From Arsenicicoccus piscis (GTDB taxonomy: Bacteria; Actinomycetota; Actinomycetes; Actinomycetales; Dermatophilaceae), in the NCBI RefSeq assembly GCF_022568835.1, contig NZ_JAKZHV010000002.1:1-64000 (forward strand): 64,000 nt of DNA, given 5' to 3'. Below the pieces are notes generated by a model. The model was not told the origin of the DNA and made no database searches. It saw only the letters and a program-made list of their open reading frames with translations. The position numbers were made by a program, and so were the translations under genes. This document shows, one piece after another, positions 1-8,572 of the stretch. Within the stretch, counting starts at the first letter, position 1; each line of letters opens with the position of its first letter.

Positions 1-247
1 CGAGAACGCCAACAAGCTGAAGGACGCGGACCTGCTGTTCACGTTCTACATGGACGCGGCGACCAAGAAGCAGGTCGAGAGCCAGCCGCTCTACGCCGCG
101 ATCCCTGCCGTCAAGCGCGGCACGGTCGTGACCTCCTCCGACCAGCAGCTCGTCACCGCCATGTCGATGATCAACCCGCTCACGGTGCCGTGGGCCCTCC
201 CCCGGCTCAGCACGCTGATCGACGAGAAGGTCGCGCTCCTTGGCTGA
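1..247 (+). CDS. Iron-siderophore ABC transporter substrate-binding protein, C-terminal fragment
   Basis: Only the last 81 codons are present; the frame opens at base 2 and stops with TGA at 245-247. The fragment reads as the end of a FecB/FepB-type periplasmic-binding (cluster A-II) protein, with the usual closing pattern of a hydrophobic strand, a stretch ending in NPLTVPWALPRL and a terminal helix. The assignment rests mainly on context: it overlaps the first FecCD permease by 8 bases and heads an SBP-permease-permease-ATPase operon. The protein would be a secreted lipoprotein that delivers ferric siderophore to the permease. The signal peptide and ligand pocket lie outside the window, so substrate cannot be judged. 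Confidence 0.7.
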   Translation, partial: ENANKLKDADLLFTFYMDAATKKQVESQPLYAAIPAVKRGTVVTSSDQQLVTAMSMINPLTVPWALPRLSTLIDEKVALLG

Positions 248-1274
248 GTCCGTCGTGGCCGGGCCGCGCCCACGGCGGTCGCGGGTCGCCCTGCCCGCCC
301 TCGTCGTCGCCGGCCTCGCGCTGGTGGTGGCGGTGCTGGTGAGCCTCGCCGTGGGGAGCAACCTGGTGCCTCTCCCGGAGCTGCTCGCCGCGGCGCGCGG
401 GCACGGCGACCCCTACGTGCAGACGCTGCTCGACGCGCGGGTGCCGCGCACCCTCACCGGCCTGCTCGCCGGTGCCGCGCTGGCGATCGCGGGCACGTGT
501 GCGCAGGTCGCGACGCGCAACCCGCTCGCCGACCCCGGCATCCTCGGGATCACGACCGGCGCCTCGGCGGGCATCGTGACGGTCACGAGCGCGGCTACGG
601 GCCTCGCCGACGGAAGCGCCGCCGGTGGGCTCGGGCTGATCGGCGGCGCCCTGCTCGGGGCGGTGGCCGCGACGGTGGCGGTCATGGCGCTCGGCGCGGC
701 CGGTCGCGAGACCGAGGGCACCCGGCTGCTCCTCGGCGGAGCGGTCGTCACCGCGGTCACGCTCGCCTACAGCCAGGCGATGGCGCTGCGCAGCCCGGCG
801 GCATTCGAGGCGCTGCGCTACTGGAGCGCGGGGTCGCTGGCCGGTAGCGCGGGTGTCCCCGTCCTCATGCTGGTGGCGGTCCTGGTGGCTGCGGCCGGCG
901 CGTTCCTCGCCGGCCGAGCGCTCGACGCCCTCGCCCTCGGTGACGAGACCGCCTCGACCCTCGGCCACCGGCCGGCCCTCACCCGCGCCGTCGTGCTGCT
1001 GCTGGTGGCGCTGCTCGCCGCCGCGGCCACCGCGCTCACCGGGCCGATCGCGTTCGTCGGGCTGGCCGTGCCCCACATCGCGCGCACCCTCGTGGGTGCG
1101 GGGACCCTGCGCCAGCTCACCGCCGGTGCCCTGATCGGGCCGGCGGTGCTGCTGCTCGCAGACTCCCTCGGACGGGTCGTCGCACGACCGGGCGAGGTCC
1201 CGGTCGGCGTGGTCACCGCCGTGCTCGGCGCCCCGCTGCTGCTCGTCCTGCTGCACCGACGGAGCAGCCGATGA
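240..1274 (+). CDS. FecCD-family iron-siderophore ABC permease, subunit 1
   Basis: Integral membrane permease of a siderophore/heme/cobalamin-type importer, 344 aa, a normal length for FecCD proteins. It has many hydrophobic helices, the family motif around ARNPLADPGILGI (about residues 95-107) and, near the C-terminus, GPIAFVGLAVPHIAR, the cytoplasmic loop that docks the ATPase. The start is a TTG at 240 that overlaps the TGA of the binding protein; a GTG at 255 is an alternative. The stop overlaps the next permease as ATGA (1271-1274), indicating translational coupling. The two permeases probably form a heterodimer. The exact siderophore is unknown. Confidence 0.93.
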   Translation: MAESVVAGPRPRRSRVALPALVVAGLALVVAVLVSLAVGSNLVPLPELLAAARGHGDPYVQTLLDARVPRTLTGLLAGAALAIAGTCAQVATRNPLADPGILGITTGASAGIVTVTSAATGLADGSAAGGLGLIGGALLGAVAATVAVMALGAAGRETEGTRLLLGGAVVTAVTLAYSQAMALRSPAAFEALRYWSAGSLAGSAGVPVLMLVAVLVAAAGAFLAGRALDALALGDETASTLGHRPALTRAVVLLLVALLAAAATALTGPIAFVGLAVPHIARTLVGAGTLRQLTAGALIGPAVLLLADSLGRVVARPGEVPVGVVTAVLGAPLLLVLLHRRSSR

Positions 1275-2251
1275 CCGCCCGTAGACCGGTCCTGGCCGTC
1301 GCCGGTCTGGTGCTCACGCTCGTCGTGGTCGCCTCGGCGACCCTGGCGGCCGGGCGTCTCGGGATCGCGCCCGGCCGCCAGCTGGACGCCCTGTGGGACC
1401 TGGCCCGCACCGGTGACGGGCCGTTCGTGCTCAAGCGCCTGCGCGGGCCGCGCCTCGCCACCGGGATCGGTGCCGGCGCGGCGCTCGGGCTCGCCGGCGC
1501 GCTGCTGCAACGCACCTCCGGCAACCCCCTGGTCACCCCTGACGTCATCGGCATCACCGCCGGTGCCGGCGCCGGTCTCTCCCTGTCGCTGCTGGTGCCG
1601 TCGCTCCCCGCCGGGGTCGGGGCCGTGCTCGGCGCGGCCCTCGCCGCGCTGATCGTCCACCGGTCGACGGGCGTTGGCTTCCGCGACCCGGCCGCCGTGA
1701 TCGTCGCGGGCATCGGCGTCGCGGCGCTCGCGACGGCCCTCACGCAGTGCGTCATGATCAGCGTGCGCCGTGAGGAGGCCGAAGCGCTCGGTGCCGCCCT
1801 CACCGGCAGCCTCGCGGCCCGCACCTGGACCCAGGCCGGCACGGTGGCGCTGGCCGTGCTGGTCCTCGGGGCCGTCGCGAGCACCCTGCGGGGCCGGCTA
1901 CGGCTGCTCGAGCTGGGCGACGAGGCTGCGCACGCGCTCGGCGGCGCGCCCGGCCCGACCCGCGCCCTCGCCACCGCCGTGTCGATCGCGCTGACCGCGG
2001 CGGCCGTCTCGGTCGCCGGGCCGATCATGTTCGCCGCCCTCACCGCACCCCACCTGGCCCGCTGGGTGACCGGGCGGGTGCCGCTGCTCACGGCGGCCCT
2101 CGTCGGTGCCCTCGTCGTCGCGGCGGCCGACCTGGCGGTGCAACAGGTCCCCGCCGTGCAACAGCTGCCGGTCGGCGTCCTCACCGCCGCCATCGGCGGC
2201 GTCTTCCTCGGCGCACTGCTGCTGCAGCAGTGGCGCACCGGGAGGGCCTGA
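1271..2251 (+). CDS. FecCD-family iron-siderophore ABC permease, subunit 2
   Basis: Second permease of the importer, 326 aa. It carries the FecCD motifs RTSGNPLVTPDVIGI (about residues 78-92) and GPIMFAALTAPHLAR near residue 250. ATG at 1271 overlaps the TGA of subunit 1 by four bases, so it is co-translated and probably pairs with it in a heterodimer. A FepD/FepG-like or FecC/FecD-like role in ferric-siderophore uptake is inferred from family and operon; the sequence does not show the substrate. Confidence 0.93.
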   Translation: MTARRPVLAVAGLVLTLVVVASATLAAGRLGIAPGRQLDALWDLARTGDGPFVLKRLRGPRLATGIGAGAALGLAGALLQRTSGNPLVTPDVIGITAGAGAGLSLSLLVPSLPAGVGAVLGAALAALIVHRSTGVGFRDPAAVIVAGIGVAALATALTQCVMISVRREEAEALGAALTGSLAARTWTQAGTVALAVLVLGAVASTLRGRLRLLELGDEAAHALGGAPGPTRALATAVSIALTAAAVSVAGPIMFAALTAPHLARWVTGRVPLLTAALVGALVVAAADLAVQQVPAVQQLPVGVLTAAIGGVFLGALLLQQWRTGRA

Positions 2252-2276
2252 TGACCACCTGGAAGGAACGACTCCG

Positions 2277-3116
2277 ATGAGCCTCGCCATCACCCTCGAC
2301 GACGTGTCGGTCGACTACCCGCGACACCGGGCGCTGGACCACGTGACCGCGTCCGTGCCGGCGGGCAGCTTCACCGCCGTCCTCGGGCCCAACGGCTGCG
2401 GCAAGTCGACCCTGCTGCGCGCCGTCACCCAGCTGGTGCGTCCCTCCGAGGGCGAGGTGCGGGTGGCCGACCGGCCCGTCCGGTCCTACCCCCGCCGCGA
2501 GCTCGCCCGCACGCTCGGCCTGCTCCCCCAGCAGACGCCCGTCCCGCCCGGGCTCACCGTGCACGAGCTGGTGCGCCGCGGACGCGCCCCCTACCAGCGC
2601 TGGCTCGGCTCCGCCTCGGCCGGCGACGAGGGGCACGTCACCGATGCGCTGACCCGCACGTCGATGCTCGCGCTGGCCGACGCCCCGCTCACCGAGCTGT
2701 CCGGCGGGCAGCGCCAGCGGGCCTGGTTCGCGATGGTCCTCGCCCAGGACACCCCCGTCGTCCTGCTCGACGAACCGACGACCTATCTGGACCTCGCGCA
2801 CCAGTTCGCCCTGCTCGACCTGTGCGCCGAGCTGCACGACCAGGGGCGCACGATCGTCGCCGTGCTCCACGACCTCCCGCAGGCGGCGGCCTACGCCGAC
2901 CACGTCCTGCTGCTGCACGACGGTCGGCTCGTCGGCGAGGGGGCCCCGCGCGAGGTGCTGACCAGCGCGACGGTGTCCACGGTCTACGGGATCGAGTGCG
3001 TGGTAGACCTCGACGCACCCGTCCCGGTCGTCTCACCGCGCCGCCGCGACGACCGGCTCAGGGCTTCCAGCCGGAGTGGCGCGCCCACTCCTGCATCCGT
3101 GGCCAGATCTGGCTGA
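2277..3116 (+). CDS. Iron-siderophore ABC transporter ATP-binding protein
   Basis: Cytoplasmic ATPase (279 aa) that energises the FecCD permeases. Visible motifs are Walker A GPNGCGKST (residues 37-45), the Q-loop in LLPQQ (about 83-87), the signature LSGGQRQR (141-148), Walker B VVLLDE (161-166) and the switch histidine in VAVLHD (about 198). It is FecE/FepC-like. The ATG at 2277 is preceded by GGAAGG about 10 bases upstream; the reading frame is open further upstream but that part overlaps the permease. The 3' end overlaps the convergent coaE gene by 59 bases (3058-3116), so its last 19 codons are antisense to the end of coaE. The Ser/Arg-rich tail there looks unconserved. Confidence 0.93.
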   Translation: MSLAITLDDVSVDYPRHRALDHVTASVPAGSFTAVLGPNGCGKSTLLRAVTQLVRPSEGEVRVADRPVRSYPRRELARTLGLLPQQTPVPPGLTVHELVRRGRAPYQRWLGSASAGDEGHVTDALTRTSMLALADAPLTELSGGQRQRAWFAMVLAQDTPVVLLDEPTTYLDLAHQFALLDLCAELHDQGRTIVAVLHDLPQAAAYADHVLLLHDGRLVGEGAPREVLTSATVSTVYGIECVVDLDAPVPVVSPRRRDDRLRASSRSGAPTPASVARSG

Positions 3117-4251
3117 ACCACGGTTCCTTCGCCTCGGCGTAGCCATCGGTCCCGCCGAACTGCGCCGCCAGGCGCTGCTTCTCGCGCAGGTAGTCGTCGC
3201 GCGCCTGGCGGTCGTGGCGCAGCCAGTCGCGGTAGAGCAGGGCGTACTGCCAGCCTGCGCCGCCCATCTCGCGCACGTGCAGCCGCACCAGCCGGCCGGG
3301 GTCGCTGGCGCCGTGATAGCGCTTGACCCACAGCGACGGGTCGGGCAGCTGCTCCTTGGGGTGGTCCATCCGCACGTCCTCGATGCGGGGGAAGCCGATC
3401 GCAGCCAACGCGTCCACGAACGCCGGGTCGTCGGCGTCGCGCAGGTCGCTGACGCCCACCTGCAGGTCGATGACATCCTTGCCGTCGAGCCCGGGCACCG
3501 CCGTCGAGCCGATGTGCTCGATCTCGGGCGCGCGCTCGCCGAGGACCTTGCAGATCCGGGCGATCGCCCGCTCGGCGTGCAGCGGCCAGCTCTCGTCGTA
3601 GTCGACGACCTCGGCCCCGTCGCCGCGCCGGGCTGCCTCGCGGGCGCGCAGGTTGGCCTCGAAAGGCACGATCCGGTCATCCCACAGCCGCTGGACCTGG
3701 GCGTCGAGGTCGCCCTGCGCACCGTTGTTGTCGAGCAACACGTCGGCGGCCGCGAGCCGCTGCTCGTCACTGGCCTGGTGCTCCATCCGCGCCCGGGCGT
3801 CCGACTCCTGCATGCCGCGCTGCTCGACCAGCCGGCGCAGCCGCACGTCGGGACGGGCGTCGGTGATGACGACGAGGTGGAACTCGTCACCCATGCGCTT
3901 CTCGACGAGCAACGGCACGTCGTAGACCACGACCTGGTCCGGAGCAGCCTGCGCCATCAGCTCGGCGGTCCGCCGGCCCACCAGCGGGTGGGTGATCGCC
4001 TCGAGGTCGGCCCGCGCGCGGGAGTCCGCGAAGACGACCTCCCCGAGCGCCTCTCGGTCCAGCGAGCCGTCAGCCGCCAAGATCCCCGGGCCGAATCGCT
4101 CCACCACCGCGGCCAGCCCGGGCGAGCCCGCCGCGACCACCTCGCGGGCCACCGCGTCGGCGTCGACCACGAGCGCACCGAGCTCGGCGAGCCGTCGCCC
4201 GACCGTGGACTTGCCCGAGCCGATCCCGCCTGTGAGCCCGATTCTCAGCAT
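3058..4251 (-). CDS. coaE: Dephospho-CoA kinase fused to a GrpB/UPF0157 domain
   Basis: Catalyses the last step of CoA synthesis, ATP-dependent phosphorylation of dephospho-CoA. The kinase domain occupies about residues 1-200 with P-loop GGIGSGKST (8-16). A GrpB (UPF0157, nucleotidyltransferase-like) domain follows from about 215 to 385 and shows the family signature HIGSTAVPGLDGKDV. Length 397 aa matches the fused CoaE known from mycobacteria and other actinobacteria, where the GrpB part has been discussed as a folding or stabilising domain. The ATG at 4251 lies 7 bases after a TAGCCT -10 hexamer, so the message is probably leaderless. The 3' end overlaps the iron-transport ATPase gene. Confidence 0.96.
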   Translation of the reverse strand: MLRIGLTGGIGSGKSTVGRRLAELGALVVDADAVAREVVAAGSPGLAAVVERFGPGILAADGSLDREALGEVVFADSRARADLEAITHPLVGRRTAELMAQAAPDQVVVYDVPLLVEKRMGDEFHLVVITDARPDVRLRRLVEQRGMQESDARARMEHQASDEQRLAAADVLLDNNGAQGDLDAQVQRLWDDRIVPFEANLRAREAARRGDGAEVVDYDESWPLHAERAIARICKVLGERAPEIEHIGSTAVPGLDGKDVIDLQVGVSDLRDADDPAFVDALAAIGFPRIEDVRMDHPKEQLPDPSLWVKRYHGASDPGRLVRLHVREMGGAGWQYALLYRDWLRHDRQARDDYLREKQRLAAQFGGTDGYAEAKEPWFSQIWPRMQEWARHSGWKP

Positions 4252-4258
4252 GCCCGTC

Positions 4259-4264
4259 AGGCTA
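4259..4264 (-). promoter_or_regulatory. -10 element of coaE (leaderless)
   Basis: TAGCCT on the minus strand, followed by 7 bases and then the coaE ATG. This matches the actinobacterial TANNNT -10 at a distance that puts the transcription start at the start codon. No convincing -35 is visible. Confidence 0.6.
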
Positions 4265-4296
4265 CTCCCACCGGCCCGGTCCGGCCCGGCGCGCCA

Positions 4297-6912
4297 TCAC
4301 TGGAGGGTGACGCTGACCGATCCACCCGAGACCGTCGCCGTGCCGCTGAAGCTGGCCCTGTCCGTGGTGTCCTGCGGCGATGCAGGGCTGAAGGAGGTGG
4401 CCGTGGAGATATAGCTCAGACCGAAGGTCCCGGTGCCGTAGAACGACAGGCCGGCCGCCGTGGGCGTGTCGTCGATGGATACGGAGGTGTCGGTTGGCGC
4501 GGTCCAGCGAACAGACTGCACGTCCCCGAAGGCGTAGTAGTCATTGGGGCAGCCCGGGGGGTCAAGCACGGTCGCCTTGGCGCACTCGGCGAGCTTGCTC
4601 TGCACCGCCGCGCGCACGGCGGCCTGGGCCCCCGGGGCGAGGGTGCGCTCCAGCTGGACTGTGGACGAGTCCGGCCGGCCCACCGCAACCGTGGCAGAGG
4701 CTGCAGCCTCCAACGGCGTCGCCTTGGTCGCGAGCTCGTAGAGGCCAGGCAGCAGGACGAGACTGCTCGGCACACCGACGTCCGCTCCAGCCAGCGTGGC
4801 CGCACGGCCCGCGGTGTCTACCGAGACCGTCGCGAGGCCGTCCTCGATGCGCCAGCTCGGGGCCAGTCCCAGCAAGGTGCTCCCGGTACGCACGAGATAG
4901 AGCGTCCGCTCGACGCGGGTGTCGTCCTGCAGATAGGAGAGCCGCACGTAGCGGTGGTCGCCGTTGCCGCTGTCGGGCAGCTCCTCGATCGAGATCTCGG
5001 AGATGGGGTAGCGCGTGCTCGAGGACTTCAGCACTGCGTCAGTCAGCAGGGCAGGCGGGGTGCCCTCGGGCACGCTCAGGGTGGCGAGCGCGTCATGTGC
5101 GGAGCCCGACCGCAGCCCTTCGGCGTAGGAACCAACCGTCCGCCCAGGGCCGTAGAGCGACCCGAAGACGGCTCCGGCGATCCCCACGAGCGCACCGACC
5201 ACGGCGATGGCGGCGACGCCCCCGAGCGCCAGCCGGACCTGGCGACGGTGGTTCGCAAGGGGTGTCACCTGCTCCCCTGCTGCCTGGTCGGCCAGGTCCA
5301 TGACGGTCTCGCTCGGTTGACCGCCCTGGCGCATCACCGCGTCCGCCAGCCTCAGGCCCCAGACAGGATGCATGCCGCGTCGGGCGAAGCGGGACACCCA
5401 CGCGGGGAAGGCACCGGCCAGCTCGGGCAGCAACCACCGCTCGCCGACCAGGAAGATCGCGCCGAGCAGGACGCCGACGAGCAGGGCGCTGCCGGAGTCG
5501 AGACCGATCTGACCCTCGCCTGAACCAGTGAGAGCCGAGTGCATGGACGAGTTCCCCGACGCGGACAGGCTCACGGAGGTGAGCATGCAGATGAGCAAGG
5601 CGCCCGCGACGGAGACCGACCCGAGCTGCAGCGCCTGCTGCCCGAGCGGCCGACGCGGGTCTCGCCGAAGCCCAAGACGGGCCGCAGATACCAGCGCAAT
5701 GATCCAGGCGAGGATCGGAAGCACGTGCCAGATCCACGAAAGCTGCTGCTCGGTCAGCACATTCATGTGCGTGGCGCCCTCGACACTCGCCGCAGAGCCC
5801 GACAACGAGCTACTGATGCCCTCGCTCAGTCCAGCGATGGCCAGGACGACGTTCGGCAAGAAGGCAGCCAGCCCCAGCAGGAGCGAGACTGTGTCGGAGA
5901 CGCTGGCACCGGACGTCACCCGATCCGTGGGAATCGCTGCGGTCGGGGCGGTGCTGGACTGCAGGATCAGTGAGATGACGGCGTAGATCACGCCGATCAG
6001 GGCCGCACCGGCCAGCGCCGTGACCAGCACTCGGGCCGCATGCAGGTAGCCCCCAACACGCTTGCGCACCGACTCGACCAGGTGCCACGGAGGTCGAGCC
6101 ACGCAGCCGGCGACAAGGGCGGTGAGAAATGTCGCCAGCAGCGTCGAGAGAGGAGTCAGGCCCATCGACAGCTCGAGACCGAGGCGGTTGAGGTCTGCAC
6201 CGGGGACGGGTCCGCGCAGCACGATCGCCAGCAGCGAGACGACCAGGGCGTACAGGCCGGCCGAGATGCCGAGGCGGCCCCACGCCTGCTGGCTGCTGCC
6301 CGACGGCGCCTGCGCCTCGGCACGGCGGTAGCCCGTGACGAGCGCCCAGACGACGAGCGCCCAGAGGCCGAGCGGGACCAGGCGAAGGACGGCGCTCCCA
6401 TTGCCGGCTAGCTCGGAGTCGACGATGCTGCCGTCGAGACCGATCTGAGCGCCGTGCGAGATGCCGAAGAGGAGCATGGACCAGCGCAGCCACTCCAGGA
6501 CCCCGCCTCGAACAGCGTCCGGGACGACCGTCATCGCCACGAGACCCACCAGGACGAACGCGACGAGCAGGCTGCCGCCCCCGGTGATCCCCAGCCAGCG
6601 CAGATCCGCTGCGAGCTGGCCAGACGTCGGCCGGAAGGGCTCGATCCGGGGGAAGCCGCGCGTGGCGCTCTCAGCCGTGCCGGCGCTGCCGGCCGTTGCG
6701 GCGCCGTCAGCGGTCGGGTGGATGGGGCCCTGCGCGTCGGTCGTCCTCGTAACCGTTGTCAGGGGGACAGGCTGCGACGCAACAGCGGGGTGGGAAGCTC
6801 CAGCAGGAGCTGCCGCCTCGGACGGGACGGTAGCTGAGCCCAGCGCCTGGCCGCAGCGGGCGCAGAACTGGCTGCCGGATTCGGCCTGGAGGCCGCACGA
6901 CGTGCAGAACAT
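4297..6912 (-). CDS. Zinc-ribbon polytopic membrane protein with large C-terminal extracytoplasmic region
   Basis: Function unknown, 871 aa. The N-terminus is a zinc ribbon with two CxxC knuckles (Cys 3, 6, 17, 20), followed by a Pro/Ala/Thr-rich linker to about residue 100. About ten hydrophobic segments span residues 110-500, then a cytoplasmic-looking stretch, one more strong membrane helix near 575-600, and about 270 residues likely outside the cell. The ATG at 6912 has GAGGAA about 5 bases upstream. It follows the 293-aa single-helix gene by 54 bases on the same strand, so the two are probably co-transcribed. The cysteines suggest cytoplasmic zinc binding. I recognise no enzyme motif. 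Its codon use resembles its neighbours, though the DNA is slightly less GC-rich. Confidence 0.85.
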   Translation of the reverse strand: MFCTSCGLQAESGSQFCARCGQALGSATVPSEAAAPAGASHPAVASQPVPLTTVTRTTDAQGPIHPTADGAATAGSAGTAESATRGFPRIEPFRPTSGQLAADLRWLGITGGGSLLVAFVLVGLVAMTVVPDAVRGGVLEWLRWSMLLFGISHGAQIGLDGSIVDSELAGNGSAVLRLVPLGLWALVVWALVTGYRRAEAQAPSGSSQQAWGRLGISAGLYALVVSLLAIVLRGPVPGADLNRLGLELSMGLTPLSTLLATFLTALVAGCVARPPWHLVESVRKRVGGYLHAARVLVTALAGAALIGVIYAVISLILQSSTAPTAAIPTDRVTSGASVSDTVSLLLGLAAFLPNVVLAIAGLSEGISSSLSGSAASVEGATHMNVLTEQQLSWIWHVLPILAWIIALVSAARLGLRRDPRRPLGQQALQLGSVSVAGALLICMLTSVSLSASGNSSMHSALTGSGEGQIGLDSGSALLVGVLLGAIFLVGERWLLPELAGAFPAWVSRFARRGMHPVWGLRLADAVMRQGGQPSETVMDLADQAAGEQVTPLANHRRQVRLALGGVAAIAVVGALVGIAGAVFGSLYGPGRTVGSYAEGLRSGSAHDALATLSVPEGTPPALLTDAVLKSSSTRYPISEISIEELPDSGNGDHRYVRLSYLQDDTRVERTLYLVRTGSTLLGLAPSWRIEDGLATVSVDTAGRAATLAGADVGVPSSLVLLPGLYELATKATPLEAAASATVAVGRPDSSTVQLERTLAPGAQAAVRAAVQSKLAECAKATVLDPPGCPNDYYAFGDVQSVRWTAPTDTSVSIDDTPTAAGLSFYGTGTFGLSYISTATSFSPASPQDTTDRASFSGTATVSGGSVSVTLQ

Positions 6913-6966
6913 GGGACTTCCTCGCGAGTAGCTGGGTAGGGGCGGCGCGACGACCGAGGCGGCCGA

Positions 6967-7848
6967 TCAGCGCAGCGGTCGAAGGCGGCCCGGGGCGCAG
7001 GCGTTGGCGCGCTGGGTGGCGGACAAGTCGCTGAAGGTGGAGTCGCACCACGACTTCACGTCGTCAGCCGAGGAGAACCCGAGGTCGGCGATCGTCACGT
7101 AATACGGCTTGCCCGCCTTGGTGGTCGTCCCGTCCCCGAACTGCGTGCTGAGGAGCAGCCGCACCGAGGAGCCGAAGCGAGGGTCGTTGCGCAACGCCAT
7201 GTGCTGGGCGTAGATCGCGGGCCAGTGCCACGCCCCACCACCCGGCGGCGGGGACACCTTGTCAACGATCCCTTCCGCCTTGGCCGACAACATCGCGACG
7301 TAGCGGGAGTCGAGGACGATGCCAGGCGCATCGGCCCGCTGGAGCGCTTGCAAACGGACCAGATCGTCCGAGACTGATGCGGTGGGGCTGGACTTCGCCG
7401 TCGCAGGGGCACTCGTGGGCGTGCTGTTGGTCGCGTCGGTGGGGGCGGCAGGAGCAGCCGTCGCGGACGAAGACGTGGCAGCCGCTCCCGTGGGCGCGAC
7501 GCCGGCGGTGCGTGAGCCGGTGGCCGTCGGCATACCCGTAGCGGACGGGGTGGCGGCGACCGGAGCCGCGGTGGACTGCTGGCCGGGCAGGTGGCCGGTC
7601 CCGTAGAGCACCGCGCCCACCACCGCGAGGACCGCGACGCCGGAAAGTGCTAGCGCGCCACGGCCCCCACGCTGCCTCGGCACGGGCTCGGCGGTGGCCT
7701 GCCCCTCCGGTTCAGCGGCCAGTGACCCCACCCGACCGTTCTCGGTGTCGACCCCTGGGCTGGTGGGCGCATCAACGTGCGCCGAGGACGGCGCCTCGTC
7801 CTGGGCCTGCGGCGCAGGCCGGCGCCACTGGATGAACTCGTCTGGCAT
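6967..7848 (-). CDS. Single-pass membrane protein with Ala/Thr/Ser-rich linker, function unknown
   Basis: 293 aa. A polar, disordered N-terminus (1-62) is followed by one membrane helix (about 65-83), then a low-complexity Ala/Thr/Pro/Ser linker to about residue 165, and a compact C-terminal domain of about 125 residues containing two cysteines near the end (WCDS and NACAPG) that could form a disulfide outside the cell. The topology is type II (N inside). ATG at 7848 has GGGGGAG 4 bases upstream, a strong ribosome site. It sits directly upstream of the zinc-ribbon membrane protein and probably forms an operon with it. The C-terminal domain does not match a family I can name; a ligand-binding or sensory role is only a guess. 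Confidence 0.8.
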   Translation of the reverse strand: MPDEFIQWRRPAPQAQDEAPSSAHVDAPTSPGVDTENGRVGSLAAEPEGQATAEPVPRQRGGRGALALSGVAVLAVVGAVLYGTGHLPGQQSTAAPVAATPSATGMPTATGSRTAGVAPTGAAATSSSATAAPAAPTDATNSTPTSAPATAKSSPTASVSDDLVRLQALQRADAPGIVLDSRYVAMLSAKAEGIVDKVSPPPGGGAWHWPAIYAQHMALRNDPRFGSSVRLLLSTQFGDGTTTKAGKPYYVTIADLGFSSADDVKSWCDSTFSDLSATQRANACAPGRLRPLR

Positions 7849-7972
7849 GTCACTCCCCCTGATGGCCGGTTCGAAACGTAACCACTTGTATCAGGCGGCA
7901 TGCTTAGAGAGAGATTTAATCCATCGAACGGACCAGTGCGGCCCCCGGGCGGCCCGGCGGGTCAGCACGCTC

Positions 7973-7978
7973 TACGCT
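7973..7978 (+). promoter_or_regulatory. -10 element of the Nudix gene (leaderless)
   Basis: TACGCT followed by 6 bases and the ATG at 7985, the spacing expected for a leaderless transcript. Confidence 0.6.
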
Positions 7979-7984
7979 CGTGTC

Positions 7985-8434
7985 ATGAAGCCTGCAACCC
8001 AGATCGAGGTCGTCGTCCGGGCGGTGCTGCGCAACGGCCCCCGCATACTGCTGGCCCAGATGAAGGGCTATGACTTCTGGTTCCTCCCCGGCGGCCACGT
8101 CGAGGTGGGCGAGTCCGCGCCGGACGCGCTCCACCGCGAGCTGCGCGACGAGCTCGGCATCGAGGTCCATGTCGACCAGCTGATCGCCGTGTCGGAGAAC
8201 CGCTACGTGCTCGACGACGAGGAGCGGCACGAGGTCAACCTCGTGTTCCTCGCCCGCGTCGAGTCGCGGCCCGAGCACAGCCTGGACCCCCGGCTGGAGT
8301 TCCGCTGGTTCCAGACCGACGCGCTGATCAACCTGGACATCCGGCCCAAGGCGCTGGCGACGGTCGTGCGCTACGGACCGGCCGGCAACGAGATGCCGCT
8401 GTTCAGCGACGACCTGGGCGCCCGCAAGCGCTGA
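7985..8434 (+). CDS. Nudix hydrolase
   Basis: Cytoplasmic hydrolase of 149 aa. The Nudix box lies at about residues 37-59 and fits G-x5-E-x7-RELRDELGI; the glutamates in it bind the metal that activates water against a nucleoside diphosphate-X substrate. The ATG at 7985 is chosen because the reading frame upstream has no family similarity and because a TACGCT -10 hexamer sits 6 bases before it. It is convergent with rpsA, with a strong hairpin between. Substrate cannot be predicted; NUDIX proteins of this size include nucleotide-pool sanitising enzymes and ADP-ribose pyrophosphatases. Confidence 0.92.
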   Translation: MKPATQIEVVVRAVLRNGPRILLAQMKGYDFWFLPGGHVEVGESAPDALHRELRDELGIEVHVDQLIAVSENRYVLDDEERHEVNLVFLARVESRPEHSLDPRLEFRWFQTDALINLDIRPKALATVVRYGPAGNEMPLFSDDLGARKR

Positions 8435-8495
8435 CGTCCCCTGGCGGCGGCACCTGCCGGCGGCACCTGCAGGACTCCCACCCGCAAACGCTGAC
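8421..8495 (+). repeat. Direct repeat copying the 3' end of the Nudix gene
   Basis: The last codons and stop of the Nudix gene (8421-8435) recur at 8481-8495 with one mismatch, exactly 60 bases downstream. Two copies of a GGCGGCACCTGC word lie between them. It looks like a small local duplication at the terminator boundary. Confidence 0.6.
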
Positions 8496-8527
8496 AGGCC
8501 CCGCCCCCACGAGGGGGACGGGGCCTG
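8495..8527. terminator. Bidirectional terminator between Nudix and rpsA
   Basis: A very GC-rich hairpin: the arm starting CAGGCCCCG pairs with the arm ending CGGGGCCTG, and a further CCCCC/GGGGG pairing gives about 14 pairs with one bulged A and an ACGA loop. It lies between two convergent genes (Nudix plus, rpsA minus). No U-run follows, which is common in this GC range. Confidence 0.65.
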
Positions 8528-8572
8528 CGGTGACGAGGGAGACCGGCTGGTGCCGGGTCGATCGCCGGTGGA

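Noticed and set aside
3076..5523. 815-codon open frame on the plus strand
   Set aside because: Antisense of coaE and the zinc-ribbon membrane gene, with no recognisable domain.
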